DNA of 64,000 bases from Zhengella sp020637775 (GCF_041397485.1 NZ_JAWKWO010000006.1:248001-312000); one strand, 5' to 3'; numbered from the stretch's first letter, positions 46,412 to 55,557 are shown. The notes: generated by a model not told the origin, from the sequence alone. Made by a program: numbers and translations.

Positions 46412-46792
46412 TCAGCCGGCCAGCCGCCGCGCCCGTTGCGGCGCTTCGCCATCGCGCATCAGCAGGGCCATGGCCTTCAGGTAATCGACCGGCTTGGCCA
46501 GCAGAGGCGGGTTTTCAAGGCCCGTCTGCTCGATCGTGTCCAGGCTGGCGCCTGAGACGAGAAAGAAGGGCAGGCCGGCGGCCCTGAGCGCATGGGCAAC
46601 CGGAGTCACCACGCCATCGGGCAGGTTGAAATCGAGTATGGCCCCGTCCACATCCTCCAGCAGCAGGATGCGTTGTGCCTCGGCGACGCTTTGCGCCAGG
46701 ATGACGGCATAACCGGCCGCCTCGGCCTGGGTGGCAGCATCCATGGCAAGCCACGCGTCGTCTTCCACGATAAGCAGGGTCGGCTTGTGCAT
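46412..46792 (-). CDS. Single-domain response regulator
   Basis: Receiver-only protein of 126 residues. The acidic pocket is in LLIVEDDAW (Glu10, Asp11, Asp12), the phosphorylation site is Asp54 in AILDFNLPDG, the switch residue is Ser80 in FFLVSGAS and the conserved lysine is Lys100 in LLAKPVD. No output domain is present, as in CheY-like or Sma0114-type regulators. No sensor kinase is adjacent. A TCGTTAACCAT element lies about 95 bases upstream. Confidence 0.9.
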   Translation of the reverse strand: MHKPTLLIVEDDAWLAMDAATQAEAAGYAVILAQSVAEAQRILLLEDVDGAILDFNLPDGVVTPVAHALRAAGLPFFLVSGASLDTIEQTGLENPPLLAKPVDYLKAMALLMRDGEAPQRARRLAG

Positions 46793-46885
46793 GGCACTCC
46801 CTTTCGTCCCTTGATCCCGTATGTCCCGACCGCTCAACGCCGGAAAATGCGAGAGGTTTCCCCTGCCTGCCGATGGTCGGGCAAC

Positions 46886-46896
46886 ATGGTTAACGA
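46886..46896 (-). promoter_or_regulatory. TCGTTAACCAT element (CtrA-type site)
   Basis: Exact 11-mer on the minus strand, upstream of the response regulator gene starting at 46792 and downstream of the metallopeptidase gene. Third copy of this sequence in the window. Confidence 0.5.
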
Positions 46897-46939
46897 AGGG
46901 TTCAGCCTGTGCTTGAAGGCGGGGGGAAAAGCGGCGGTT

Positions 46940-47362
46940 TCAGCCTGCCTGTTCCTCGATACGCGCCATGTCGTCATCCGACAGCCCGAAATGGTGGCCG
47001 ATCTCGTGGATGAGGACATGGGTGACAATGTCGCCCAGCATCTCGTCGCTCTCCGCCCAGTAGTCGAGAATGGCACGCCGGTAGAGCGTGATGCGATTCG
47101 GCCCCTCGCCTGTCTGCGGGTTCCACCGCTCCGCAATGCCGCGGCCCTCGAACAGGCCGAGCAGGTCGAACGGGGTTTCCAGCGCCAGCGCATCGAGGAT
47201 TTCTTCCTCGGGAAAATCCGCCACCTGGATCACGATCTCGCCGGTAAGGGCCCGGAACTGGCCGGGAAGATGCGCATAGGCCTCCATCGCCATCAGCTCG
47301 ATCTCTGCGAGCGTGGGCGCGGCGGCTGTCTGCCAGTTGCGGGTTGCGTAAATGCGGGCCAT
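46940..47362 (-). CDS. Minimal zinc metallopeptidase (zincin-like)
   Basis: Protein of 140 residues whose C-terminal part holds HVLIHEIGHHFGLSDDDM, an extended HExxHxxG zincin motif near residues 116-130; the third zinc ligand is probably the final aspartate of that motif. The family of short possible metallopeptidases (DUF1025) is widespread and uncharacterised. The ATG at 47362 is used rather than the GTG at 47365. Confidence 0.85.
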   Translation of the reverse strand: MARIYATRNWQTAAAPTLAEIELMAMEAYAHLPGQFRALTGEIVIQVADFPEEEILDALALETPFDLLGLFEGRGIAERWNPQTGEGPNRITLYRRAILDYWAESDEMLGDIVTHVLIHEIGHHFGLSDDDMARIEEQAG

Positions 47363-47507
47363 CACCTTTTCCTGTCCGGCCCATATAGGCGCTTTTGCCT
47401 CCCGTTTGAAGCACGTGCCCCGGATTCAGCCCTGCGGCCTGTTCATGGCATGGAGAAGAATCTTTTCCTGCCCGCTTGACTCCGGGGGGCAGCTCTGGAA
47501 TCCATAA

Positions 47508-47522
47508 GAACATAACAGGAAC
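47508..47522 (+). promoter_or_regulatory. LexA (SOS) box, direct-repeat alphaproteobacterial type
   Basis: GAAC at 47508-47511, seven bases, GAAC at 47519-47522, which is the complement of the alphaproteobacterial LexA site GTTC-N7-GTTC. It lies about 95 bases upstream of the preferred imuA start and close behind TTGAC at 47476, so it would block the promoter of the mutagenesis cassette until SOS induction. Confidence 0.85.
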
Positions 47523-47617
47523 ATTTAAGGCGGCGACCTGCCTGGCACTGCAATCGCAGGCCGGAGGATCGCTTGTCCCTTGCCTTGATCACAGGGCCTG
47601 AAGAAAGGACACGCGCC

Positions 47618-48610
47618 ATGGCCACCCGCGCCGTGACGGAGGAGCTTTTGCGCGATCTGCGCCGGCGGATTGCGGCCATAGAGGATGAAACGCCCCGCCT
47701 CCGGCAGGTTGAGGCGGAAACGCCCAGCCATGGCGAAAACGCCACCGGCGGCACGCTCCTGCGTGAGCACGGCCGCCCGGTGGAAGGCTTGCGCCATGCC
47801 CGCGCCGAACGGGTGTCCACGGGCGACGGGTCTGCCGACCGGTTGCTGGGCGGCGGCTTGCCGCTGGCGGCCCTGAGCGAGGTGATCGCGCCTGAAACCC
47901 GGGATGCGGGCGCGGCGGCAGCGCTGGCGCTCGGTCTGGCGCTGCGGGCGCATCGCGCCCGCAAGACGGGCGCGCCGCAGGCGCCGCTGCTCTGGGCCAC
48001 GACCCGCCAGGCCATGGCCGAGGCCGGCATGCCCTGGGCGCCGGGACTGGCCGGCCTGCTGGGACTGGAGCCGCATCGCCTTCTCGTCGCCGAGGTCCCC
48101 CGCCTTGCCGATCTCCTGTGGATCGCGGGCGAGGCGGCGCCGCTGGCCGGCCTGTCTGCTGTCATCGTGGAGATGCGCGGCAATCCTGCCGCCTGCGACC
48201 TGACCGCCACGCGCCGCCTGCACATGCGCGCCCGTCAGGCCGGCCGGCCCGTGATCCTGCTGCGCCAGGCCGCGCGCGCTGAGGCCAGCGCCGCCCTTCT
48301 GCGCCTTCTGGTGCGCGCTGCGCCCTCGGCCCCGGCAAGCGCCTTCGGGGTGATGATCGAAGGAACGATCGGCAATCCGGCCTTTTGCCTGACCGTTGAC
48401 AAGGGCGCCAACGAAACCTGTGACCTGACACTGGAGTGGAACCGCGATGACCAGCGATTTGTCCTGCACCCCGGCGCACCGCTGCGCCGGAAACCCGTTC
48501 AGCGGCCGCCGTATCCTGGCGCTGTGGTTTCCCTGCCTGCCCACCGACCGGATTCTGGCCGCCCGCCACGACCGGATCTCACGGACCAGCACGTCCGCCG
48601 GCGCGGCTGA
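47618..48610 (+). CDS. imuA: SOS mutagenesis protein ImuA
   Basis: RecA-like accessory protein of 330 residues needed for translesion mutagenesis with ImuB and DnaE2. The N-terminus EELLRDLRRRIAAIED is typical; a degenerate ATPase core (LSEVIAPETRDAGAAAALAL and LSAVIVEM) lacks a normal Walker A. The C-terminal 45 residues after TLEWNRDDQRF are proline- and arginine-rich, have no family likeness, and run through the start of imuB. The ATG at 47618 follows AAAGGA; a TTG at 47573 with GGAGG upstream is an alternative start. First gene of the imuA-imuB-dnaE2 unit. Confidence 0.9.
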   Translation: MATRAVTEELLRDLRRRIAAIEDETPRLRQVEAETPSHGENATGGTLLREHGRPVEGLRHARAERVSTGDGSADRLLGGGLPLAALSEVIAPETRDAGAAAALALGLALRAHRARKTGAPQAPLLWATTRQAMAEAGMPWAPGLAGLLGLEPHRLLVAEVPRLADLLWIAGEAAPLAGLSAVIVEMRGNPAACDLTATRRLHMRARQAGRPVILLRQAARAEASAALLRLLVRAAPSAPASAFGVMIEGTIGNPAFCLTVDKGANETCDLTLEWNRDDQRFVLHPGAPLRRKPVQRPPYPGAVVSLPAHRPDSGRPPRPDLTDQHVRRRG

Positions 48611-50093
48611 ACGCCCGCCGCTGGTGCTGGCCGAAACCATGGCCAATACGCAACGCCTTTCCGCCTGTTGCGAAAAGGCAGCCGGCCTGGGGCTTGTCCC
48701 CGGCCTCGGGCTGGCGGCCGCACGCGCCATGCATCCGGCCATCGAGGTCATGCCGGCCGACCCGGCGGCCGATGCGCGGTTCCTGAACCGGCTCGCTCTT
48801 TGGGCGACACGCTACACTCCGCTTGTCGGGCTGGATGGAACCGACGGCCTGTTTCTCGACATTGCCGGCTGCGCCCATCTCTTCGGCGGGGAAGAAGCCC
48901 TGATGACGGATGCGGTTGCCCGCGCCCGCGCGCTCGGACTGGCCGTGCAGGCCGGCTTGGCCGCGACGCCGGGCTGCGCCTTTGCCGCGGCCCGTCTGCG
49001 CCCCGGCACCATGGTCGCACCCGGCGCCGAGGCGGATTTCATGGCACCCCTGCCGCTTTCGGCCCTGCGCCTCGAACCGAAGGCCGAAGCCGGCCTGCGC
49101 GCCGTTGGCCTTTCCACCATCGGCCGCCTGTCGGCCCAGCCGCGCGCCGCCATTGCGCGGCGTTTCGGCCAGGCCGTCATCGCCCGTCTCGATGCCGCTC
49201 TGGGGCATGCCGGCGAAGCCGTGTCCCCGCTCATGCCGGTCGCCGATCTGTCCGCCGAACGCCGCCTCGCCGAACCGGTCATGCTGAGCGAACATGTCGA
49301 GGAGATCGCGCTGGGCCTGGCCCGGGCGCTGAAACCGGCGCTGGAAGAGCGCGGTCAGGGCGCACGCCGGCTGGAACTGGCACTCTGGCGCACCGATGGC
49401 GCGGTGAAACGCCTGGCCGTCGGCACGGCGCGGCCATTGCGTGAGCCGCGCGCCATTCGCGACCTGTTTCGCGAGCGGCTCGCGGCGCTGGACGGAACGC
49501 TTGATGCCGGCTGCGGTTTCGAGATCCTGCGCATGTCTGTCCTTGCATCCGCACCCTTCGGCGAAAGCCAGCGCGATCTTGCCGGCGATCCGGCAGACGG
49601 TTCGGATGCCGTCGCGGCATTTGCCGAACGCGCGGCGGCACGCTTCGGCCCGCAGGTCCTGCTTGCGCCCCTCATGCGGGAAAGTCATTGCCCGGAACGC
49701 AGCGCGCCTCTCTTTCCCTCCACGCAGATGGGCGGGTCGCCATCGCGCCCCGTTTCCGGCAACCTGGCGCTCAAGCCCGCTGTTGCAGCCCATGCGCCAT
49801 GCGCGCCAAGGCCCGTGCGCCTGCTCGCCAGCCCCGAACCCGTCGATGCCATTGCAGGCATTCCCGACGGTCCGCCCGCCTCCTTCCGCTGGCGCCGGGT
49901 GCATTACCGCGTTGCCCGCGCCGAGGGACCGGAGCGCATGGGCCCGGAATGGTGGCGGGATTCCGCGGATGCGCCGGTGCGCGATTACTGGCGCGTGGAA
50001 GACGACACGGGCCGCCGCTTCTGGCTCTACCGGGCCGGTTCTTACGAGAGCGCGGCACAGGTGCGCTGGTTCATGCACGGCTTCTTTGCCTGA
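48447..50093 (+). CDS. imuB: SOS mutagenesis protein ImuB (inactive Y-family polymerase)
   Basis: Protein of 548 residues related to Y-family polymerases but without their catalytic acids: the first motif reads RRILALWFPCLPTDR and the position of the family SIDEAYLD reads LDGTDGLFLDIAG, so both metal-binding carboxylates are missing. Helix-hairpin-helix and little-finger regions follow. ImuB links DnaE2 to the sliding clamp and ImuA. The gene overlaps imuA by 164 bases in another frame, an unusually long overlap. It ends just before dnaE2. Confidence 0.92.
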   Translation: MTSDLSCTPAHRCAGNPFSGRRILALWFPCLPTDRILAARHDRISRTSTSAGAAERPPLVLAETMANTQRLSACCEKAAGLGLVPGLGLAAARAMHPAIEVMPADPAADARFLNRLALWATRYTPLVGLDGTDGLFLDIAGCAHLFGGEEALMTDAVARARALGLAVQAGLAATPGCAFAAARLRPGTMVAPGAEADFMAPLPLSALRLEPKAEAGLRAVGLSTIGRLSAQPRAAIARRFGQAVIARLDAALGHAGEAVSPLMPVADLSAERRLAEPVMLSEHVEEIALGLARALKPALEERGQGARRLELALWRTDGAVKRLAVGTARPLREPRAIRDLFRERLAALDGTLDAGCGFEILRMSVLASAPFGESQRDLAGDPADGSDAVAAFAERAAARFGPQVLLAPLMRESHCPERSAPLFPSTQMGGSPSRPVSGNLALKPAVAAHAPCAPRPVRLLASPEPVDAIAGIPDGPPASFRWRRVHYRVARAEGPERMGPEWWRDSADAPVRDYWRVEDDTGRRFWLYRAGSYESAAQVRWFMHGFFA

Positions 50094-50106
50094 GGACATG
50101 CCCGCC

Positions 50107-53100
50107 ATGCAGACCTATGCGGAATTCGGGTGCCGCTCGAACTTCTCCTTCCTGGAGGGCGCAAGCCATCCGGAGGAACTGGCCGTAACGGCCAGGCGCC
50201 TCGGTCTTTCCGCTCTGGGTCTGGCCGACCGCAACTCCGTGGCCGGCGTGGTGCGCCTGCATCAGGCCGCGCGCGAGGCCGGCCTTGCCTTTCACCCCGG
50301 CGCGCGCCTGGTCTTTGCCGATGGCGCCGGACCGGTTCTGACCTATCCCGGGCACCGCCGTGGCTGGGCCAATCTCTGCCGCATGCTGACGGCGGCCAAC
50401 ATGCGTGGCGAAAAGGGCGCACCGGTCCTGCTGACCGAAGACCTGCTGGAATGGGGCGACGGCATGGGACTTTTGTGCCTCGACACGCCAGACAGGCCGG
50501 AAGCGGATCGCCTTGCCCGTCTGGCCGTCCTGAAGGATCGCTTCGGCGCCAGCATGCGGCTCGGCATTTCCCCGGCATTTGACGGCATGCACGAACGCCG
50601 CCTGGCTGCGGCCATGATTCTGGCCCGCAAGGCCGGCGTGCCGCTGATGGCCATGGCCGATGCCCGCTATCACACATCCGGCAGGCGCGATCTTGCCGAT
50701 GTGATGGCGGCAATCCGGCTTGGCCAACCGCTGGAAAGGGCCGGCTACGGCCTTGCTGCCCATGGCGAGGCCTGCCTGCGATCGCCTGAGGCCATGGCCC
50801 GGCTCTTCAGGACCTGCCTTGAAGCCATAGGCGAGACCATGAAATTTGCCGGCGAATTGTCGTTTTCACTGGATGAATTGCGCCATGAATATCCCGATGA
50901 GCCCTGCGGTCAAAGCGCCACGCCGCACGAAGAGCTGGAACGCCTGTCATGGGATGGCGCGGCGCGGCGCTATCCCGATGGGATACCCGACAGGGTGAAG
51001 GCCCAGATCCGCCATGAACTGCGCCTCATCGCCGATCTGGATTATGCGCGCTACTTTCTCACCGTTCATGACATTGTCCGTTTCGCCCGTTCTCGCGGCA
51101 TCCTCTGCCAGGGACGTGGTTCGGCGGCCAATTCCACCGTCTGCTATTGCATCGGCATCACGGAAGTCGATCCCGCGCTCACCGACTTGCTTTTCGAACG
51201 CTTCATTTCGCCGGAACGGCGCGAACCGCCGGATATCGATGTCGATTTCGAACACGAACGGCGTGAGGAGGTGATCCAGTACATCTATGCCAGATACGGA
51301 CGTGACCGCGCCGGCCTGGCAGCCACCGTCATCACCTATCGCGCGCGCTCGGCCATGCGCGAGGTAGGCAAGGTCATGGGTCTCCCGGCGGATGCCGTTT
51401 CCGCCATGTCCGGCTCGGTCTGGGGCTGGTCATCGGCCGCCCTGGGCGAGCGCGAGGCGAAGGCTGGCGGGCTGGACACGCGAAGCGCGGAAACCCGGCA
51501 TGTCCTGCGGCTGGCCTCCGACATCATCGGCTTTCCCCGCCACCTGTCGCAGCATGTCGGCGGCTTCGTCATCACGAAGGACCGGCTGGACGAGGTGGTG
51601 CCGGTCACGCGCTCGGCCATGGACGGGCGCACCATGGTGGAATGGGACAAGGACGATCTGGATGCGCTCGGCATCCTCAAGATCGACGTGCTGGCGCTCG
51701 GCATGCTCACCTGCCTGTCGCGCGGCCTGAAACTGCTGGAAAGCCATTATGGCAAGGCGCTGACGCTGGCCACCATTCCGAAGGAGGAAGCGGCAGTCTA
51801 TGCCATGATCTGCCGCGCCGACACGGTGGGCGTGTTCCAGATCGAGAGCCGGGCGCAGATGACCATGCTGCCCCGGCTCAAGCCGAAGGAATTCTATGAT
51901 CTCGTCATCGAGGTGGCGATCGTGCGCCCCGGCCCCATCCAGGGCGACATGGTTCACCCCTACCTGCGCCGCCGCCAGGGAAAGGAGGCCGTGACCTATC
52001 CCAGCCGGGAACTCGAACAGGTGCTGGGCAAGACCCTTGGCGTGCCGCTGTTCCAGGAACAGGCCATGAAGATCGCCATTGTCGCCGCCGGGTTCTCACC
52101 GGCAGAAGCCGACAAGCTGCGCCGCGCCATGGCCACCTTCCGCCGCGTCGGCACCATTCACACCTTCCAGAAGAAGATGATCGATGGCATGGCGGCCAAC
52201 GGCTATGACCGCGCGTTCGCCGAACGCTGCTTCCGCCAGATCGAGGGTTTCGGCGAATATGGCTTTCCCGAAAGCCACGCCGCCTCATTTGCGCTTCTGG
52301 TCTATGCCTCCTGCTGGCTGAAGGCGCGTTACCCGGATGTCTTCTGCGCCGCCATTCTCAATGCCCAGCCCATGGGCTTCTACGCGCCGGCCCAGCTGGT
52401 GCGCGATGCCCGCGAGCATGGCGTGGAAGTGCGCCCGCCCGACATCAACCATTCCGATTGGGATTCGACGCTGGAAGACGGCACCTTCGATGCCGCCCGC
52501 ATCGCTCCCCGTCATCGCGAAATGAACGGCGTCATCCGGGCGCGAATGGCCGTGCGCCTCGGCTTTCGCCAGATCAAGGGACTGGCCGAGGCAGACATGG
52601 CGCGCCTGATTGCCGCGCGCGGGCGAGGTTATGATTCGGTGCGCGACGTCTGGCTGCGCTCCGGCCTCGGTCCAGCCGTCATCACGAAACTGGCCGAGGC
52701 GGATGCGTTCCGCTCTCTCGGGCTGGACCGCCGCGCCGCGCTCTGGGCGGCACAGGCGCTGGATGGTGGGCAGGCCGCGGAGCACTTGCCCCTGTTCGAT
52801 GCGCCAGGCACCGCGATGCGCGACCTCGAACCGGATGCCCACCTGCCCCCCATGCCGCCCGGCGAACAGGTGATCCACGATTATCGCAGCCTGTCCCTGT
52901 CGCTGAAGGCGCATCCGCTCTCCTTCCTGCGCAAGCGCCTTGCCAGGGCCCGTATCCTGACCGGCGAGGACCTGGAACGCACGCCGTCAGGGCGTCTTGT
53001 CGAGGTTTGCGGCCTGGTCCTGGTGCGCCAGCGTCCGGGTTCGGCCAAGGGCGTCGTGTTCATGACGCTGGAAGACGAGACCGGCGTGGCCAATATCATC

Positions 53101-53445
53101 GTCTGGCCCAAGGTGCTGGAGCGGTTCCGCGCCGTCGTGCTGGGGGCGCGGCTGGTGCGTGTGGCCGGCCGCTTGCAAAGCGAAAGCGGTGTAATTCATG
53201 TCGTTGCAACCCGGCTGGAGGACGCCACGCCGCTGCTCGCAGGCCTGTCGGAGGAATCGCTTCTGATCGACAGCCTCGCCAATGCGGACGAGGTGCGCCG
53301 CCCCATCGAGGACATGCGGGGCAAGGTGAAACCGTCTTCACGGCTTGGCCAGTTGCTGAAGGAAGAACCGGACCTGGCCTCCGATCTTGCGACCCTGTCC
53401 CGAAAGGCCGGCGCGGTCATGCCGAAGGGAAGGAATTTTCATTAA
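50107..53445 (+). CDS. dnaE2: Error-prone DNA polymerase DnaE2
   Basis: C-family translesion polymerase of 1112 residues. It has the N-terminal PHP domain (YAEFGCRSNFSFLEGASHPE), the active-site motifs GRGSAANSTVCY and PPDIDVDFEHERREEV with the metal-binding aspartates, and a C-terminal OB-fold (VCGLVLVRQRPGSAKGVVFM). Together with ImuB it inserts bases opposite damage during SOS response. The start ATG 50107 leaves ten bases to GAGGA; an ATG at 50098 sits too close to it. The 3' end overlaps the convergent acetyltransferase gene by four bases. Confidence 0.96.
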   Translation: MQTYAEFGCRSNFSFLEGASHPEELAVTARRLGLSALGLADRNSVAGVVRLHQAAREAGLAFHPGARLVFADGAGPVLTYPGHRRGWANLCRMLTAANMRGEKGAPVLLTEDLLEWGDGMGLLCLDTPDRPEADRLARLAVLKDRFGASMRLGISPAFDGMHERRLAAAMILARKAGVPLMAMADARYHTSGRRDLADVMAAIRLGQPLERAGYGLAAHGEACLRSPEAMARLFRTCLEAIGETMKFAGELSFSLDELRHEYPDEPCGQSATPHEELERLSWDGAARRYPDGIPDRVKAQIRHELRLIADLDYARYFLTVHDIVRFARSRGILCQGRGSAANSTVCYCIGITEVDPALTDLLFERFISPERREPPDIDVDFEHERREEVIQYIYARYGRDRAGLAATVITYRARSAMREVGKVMGLPADAVSAMSGSVWGWSSAALGEREAKAGGLDTRSAETRHVLRLASDIIGFPRHLSQHVGGFVITKDRLDEVVPVTRSAMDGRTMVEWDKDDLDALGILKIDVLALGMLTCLSRGLKLLESHYGKALTLATIPKEEAAVYAMICRADTVGVFQIESRAQMTMLPRLKPKEFYDLVIEVAIVRPGPIQGDMVHPYLRRRQGKEAVTYPSRELEQVLGKTLGVPLFQEQAMKIAIVAAGFSPAEADKLRRAMATFRRVGTIHTFQKKMIDGMAANGYDRAFAERCFRQIEGFGEYGFPESHAASFALLVYASCWLKARYPDVFCAAILNAQPMGFYAPAQLVRDAREHGVEVRPPDINHSDWDSTLEDGTFDAARIAPRHREMNGVIRARMAVRLGFRQIKGLAEADMARLIAARGRGYDSVRDVWLRSGLGPAVITKLAEADAFRSLGLDRRAALWAAQALDGGQAAEHLPLFDAPGTAMRDLEPDAHLPPMPPGEQVIHDYRSLSLSLKAHPLSFLRKRLARARILTGEDLERTPSGRLVEVCGLVLVRQRPGSAKGVVFMTLEDETGVANIIVWPKVLERFRAVVLGARLVRVAGRLQSESGVIHVVATRLEDATPLLAGLSEESLLIDSLANADEVRRPIEDMRGKVKPSSRLGQLLKEEPDLASDLATLSRKAGAVMPKGRNFH

Positions 53446-53909
53446 CCGCGCAGCAGCCGCATCATCATGAGGCAAGGAGCATGGGAGCCCCAAAGCGTGG
53501 GAAATTCCTCGAAATCGGTGAATCCGCACGAGACGTAGAAAGCACGCGTCCGGGCATAGAATGTATCTGGTGATGCGGAAGACAGGGTTTTTACGGAGAG
53601 ATACACCGCTCCATACCGGCGAGCAGCCTCCGCTAAATGTTCAACCAGCTTTCGACCGATGCCCATACGGTGAAATGCCGGAGAGACGCCCATCACATGA
53701 AGCTCGGTGTGATCCCGCGTATGATGCATCAAACTTGCAAAGCCAACCAGCTTATCTTGGACATAGCTGCCAAATGCCGGAAGTTCTTCCACCTCGCGAA
53801 CATAATTCTCCAGTGCGGCCGGATTTCCGAACCATTGCGGCAGCTCCCCAAGAACCCGCCGGCAGGCTTCGCCCTTGTTCACCTCTAAAGTGCATATGAC
53901 GGGATTCAT
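53442..53909 (-). CDS. GNAT-family N-acetyltransferase
   Basis: Acetyltransferase of 155 residues. The acetyl-CoA loop is VMGVSPAFHRMGIGRKLVEH with the R-x-x-G-I-G motif, and the C-terminal FYARTRAFYVSCGF is the usual GNAT ending. The target is unknown. Sampled lines here run 50-55% GC, below the surroundings. The ATG at 53909 has a G-rich ribosome site; an ATG at 53915 overlaps the stop of the TetR gene as TGATG and could mean coupled translation. Confidence 0.82.
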   Translation of the reverse strand: MNPVICTLEVNKGEACRRVLGELPQWFGNPAALENYVREVEELPAFGSYVQDKLVGFASLMHHTRDHTELHVMGVSPAFHRMGIGRKLVEHLAEAARRYGAVYLSVKTLSSASPDTFYARTRAFYVSCGFTDFEEFPTLWGSHAPCLMMMRLLRG

Positions 53910-53914
53910 GAACA

Positions 53915-54493
53915 TCACCCCCGCACCGGGGAGAGCAACAGATGCTCCATGCGGCGGAAACTCTCCGAGAGAATGGCGGCATCGCCAAGCGCATGGGCAA
54001 GCGCGATTCCGCCTTGCCATTCGGCAATCGCCGAGCGGGCGATGTTGAGCGCGATGGAGGGGCGGATTCCCAGCCGTCCCAGTTCCTTTGCGGCAAAGCC
54101 GATCAGCAGTGCAAAGCTCTCCGCCGCGCGTTCGGAAGCCGGCGCATGCTCCCGCCGGAAATCACGCACACAAAGGGCAATCGGGCAGCCGTGGTCGACG
54201 CGCAAACGCATGGAACGGGACAGCCGGTCAACCAGGCTGGCAAGCCTCGTGCGCGGATCCTGGCTCTCGCCGCTGATCGTGTCGATCATCGCCTGCGTTT
54301 CGCCAACGAATATATCGGCGACGGCATGTGCCAGATCGCCCTTCGTTTTGAAGTAGTAGTAGACGTTTCCAAGCGGCACCTGCGACCGGGCGGCAATGTC
54401 GGCGATGGAGGTTGCCGCATAACCGCGGGTCCAGAACAGCTCTGCGGCCGATGCCGCCAGCGCCTGCCTCTTGCTGTTGCCGCTCTTTGCCAT
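53915..54493 (-). CDS. TetR-family transcriptional regulator
   Basis: Repressor of 192 residues with a TetR N-terminal helix-turn-helix (ALAASAAELFWTRGYAATSI then NVYYYFKTKGDLAHAV) and a larger ligand domain. The frame is open further upstream, but the ATG at 54493 starts MAKSGNSKRQALA, in the normal position ahead of the DNA-binding domain. The acetyltransferase gene follows it directly, so the pair may form an autoregulated unit. Confidence 0.9.
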   Translation of the reverse strand: MAKSGNSKRQALAASAAELFWTRGYAATSIADIAARSQVPLGNVYYYFKTKGDLAHAVADIFVGETQAMIDTISGESQDPRTRLASLVDRLSRSMRLRVDHGCPIALCVRDFRREHAPASERAAESFALLIGFAAKELGRLGIRPSIALNIARSAIAEWQGGIALAHALGDAAILSESFRRMEHLLLSPVRG

Positions 54494-54518
54494 CGCCCGC
54501 TCCGCTTTTCCCAAGTTA

Positions 54519-54533
54519 CCTGACTGACTCAGG
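54519..54533. promoter_or_regulatory. Palindrome upstream of the TetR gene, likely its operator
   Basis: CCTGA at 54519-54523 and TCAGG at 54529-54533 around five bases, placed 26-40 bases upstream of the regulator start. Short for a TetR operator, so only a candidate. Confidence 0.45.
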
Positions 54534-54597
54534 ATTGGCAACGGGTTTACGTCACCAGCGGGATCGCAAACAGGAAGGCCAGTCGCCGAAGCGGCCA

Positions 54598-54795
54598 TCA
54601 CTCCTCGATCTGGCGCGCTTCCGAGGGCAGCAGAATAGGGATCCCGCCATGAACGGGATAGGCAAGCCGGGCCGATTTCGAAACCAGTTCGTTGCGCTCC
54701 CGGTCATAAACGAGAACGGACTTGGTCAACGGACAGACCAGCAGTTCCAGCATGCGCGGATCGATCTGCATGCGACGTTCCGTCTCGGCCGCCAT
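54598..54795 (-). CDS. Trm112-family (UPF0434/YcaR) protein
   Basis: Peptide of 65 residues. MLELLVCPLTKSVLVYDRER and LAYPVHGGIPILLPSEAR are the Trm112 features; only one cysteine of the usual zinc pair (CPLT) is present. Bacterial members are small proteins related to the eukaryotic methyltransferase partner Trm112. It lies ten bases after the Lon-N domain gene on the same strand. Confidence 0.9.
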   Translation of the reverse strand: MAAETERRMQIDPRMLELLVCPLTKSVLVYDRERNELVSKSARLAYPVHGGIPILLPSEARQIEE

Positions 54796-54804
54796 GTCGT
54801 GCCC

Positions 54805-55473
54805 CTATTGCAGGTTGACGGGCGATTCGTCCTGATCGCGCAGCGCCATCTCGGTGATCGCCACGAGCGTGTCGGCCCGTGACTTCAGGTCCGCAGCCTC
54901 CAGCAAGGCCTGTTTCTCCGCCGACTCGTACGGCGCCATCATCGACAAGGCATTGACGAGCGTCACATTGCCCGCCCGCATCACGCTTTCCCAATCGGCT
55001 TCCATGTCATTGGCATCGAGATAGGCCCGGAATGCACCCAGCAGCGCATCCCGGTCGATCGAACTTTCCTGCTCGTCCTGTTTGAGATCGGCCACGAAAT
55101 GCGAAACCCTGGCCTGGCGATAGGGCGTGCGCACACTCAACTCCTCGATGACGCGAAACCGCGTCACGCCATCCAGCGAAATGATGTAGCGGCCGTCACC
55201 GGTTTCCGCGAAGGAGGTTATTCGCCCCATGCAGCCCATCCGGCAAAGCGCCGGCTCGCCATCGTCGCGCCGCGCGCCATCGAGAGCCGGCTGGATCATC
55301 CCGATATGGCGATTGCCCGCCAGCGCGTCATCCACCATTTGCAGATAACGGGGCTCGAAAATGTTCAGCGGCATCCGCCCGCCGGGCAACAGCAGGGCGC
55401 CGGACAAGGGGAAAACCGGAATCACGGCCGCTAGGTCGCTTTCATCCCGGTAACGGGCATTGCCAACCTGCAT
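54805..55473 (-). CDS. LON N-terminal domain (substrate-binding) protein
   Basis: Protein of 222 residues containing only the N-terminal substrate-recognition domain of Lon protease: VIPVFPLSGALLLPGGRMPL then NIFEPRYLQMVDDAL near residues 17-52, and CMGRITSFAETGDGRYIISL. No ATPase or protease domain is present. The position next to the CnoX-like thioredoxin gene (84 bases) suggests a quality-control link. Confidence 0.9.
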   Translation of the reverse strand: MQVGNARYRDESDLAAVIPVFPLSGALLLPGGRMPLNIFEPRYLQMVDDALAGNRHIGMIQPALDGARRDDGEPALCRMGCMGRITSFAETGDGRYIISLDGVTRFRVIEELSVRTPYRQARVSHFVADLKQDEQESSIDRDALLGAFRAYLDANDMEADWESVMRAGNVTLVNALSMMAPYESAEKQALLEAADLKSRADTLVAITEMALRDQDESPVNLQ

Positions 55474-55557
55474 GCGAACACCTCTTCTTTCTGCGCTTTC
55501 CCGAAAGATGGGCCGCCGGTGCCGAAACTCAAGCCTTGCAGATGGAGACGCGCCGTT

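Noticed and set aside
48579..50108. Open frame of 509 codons on the minus strand opposite imuB
   Set aside because: No domain likeness; imuB on the plus strand is part of a conserved cassette.
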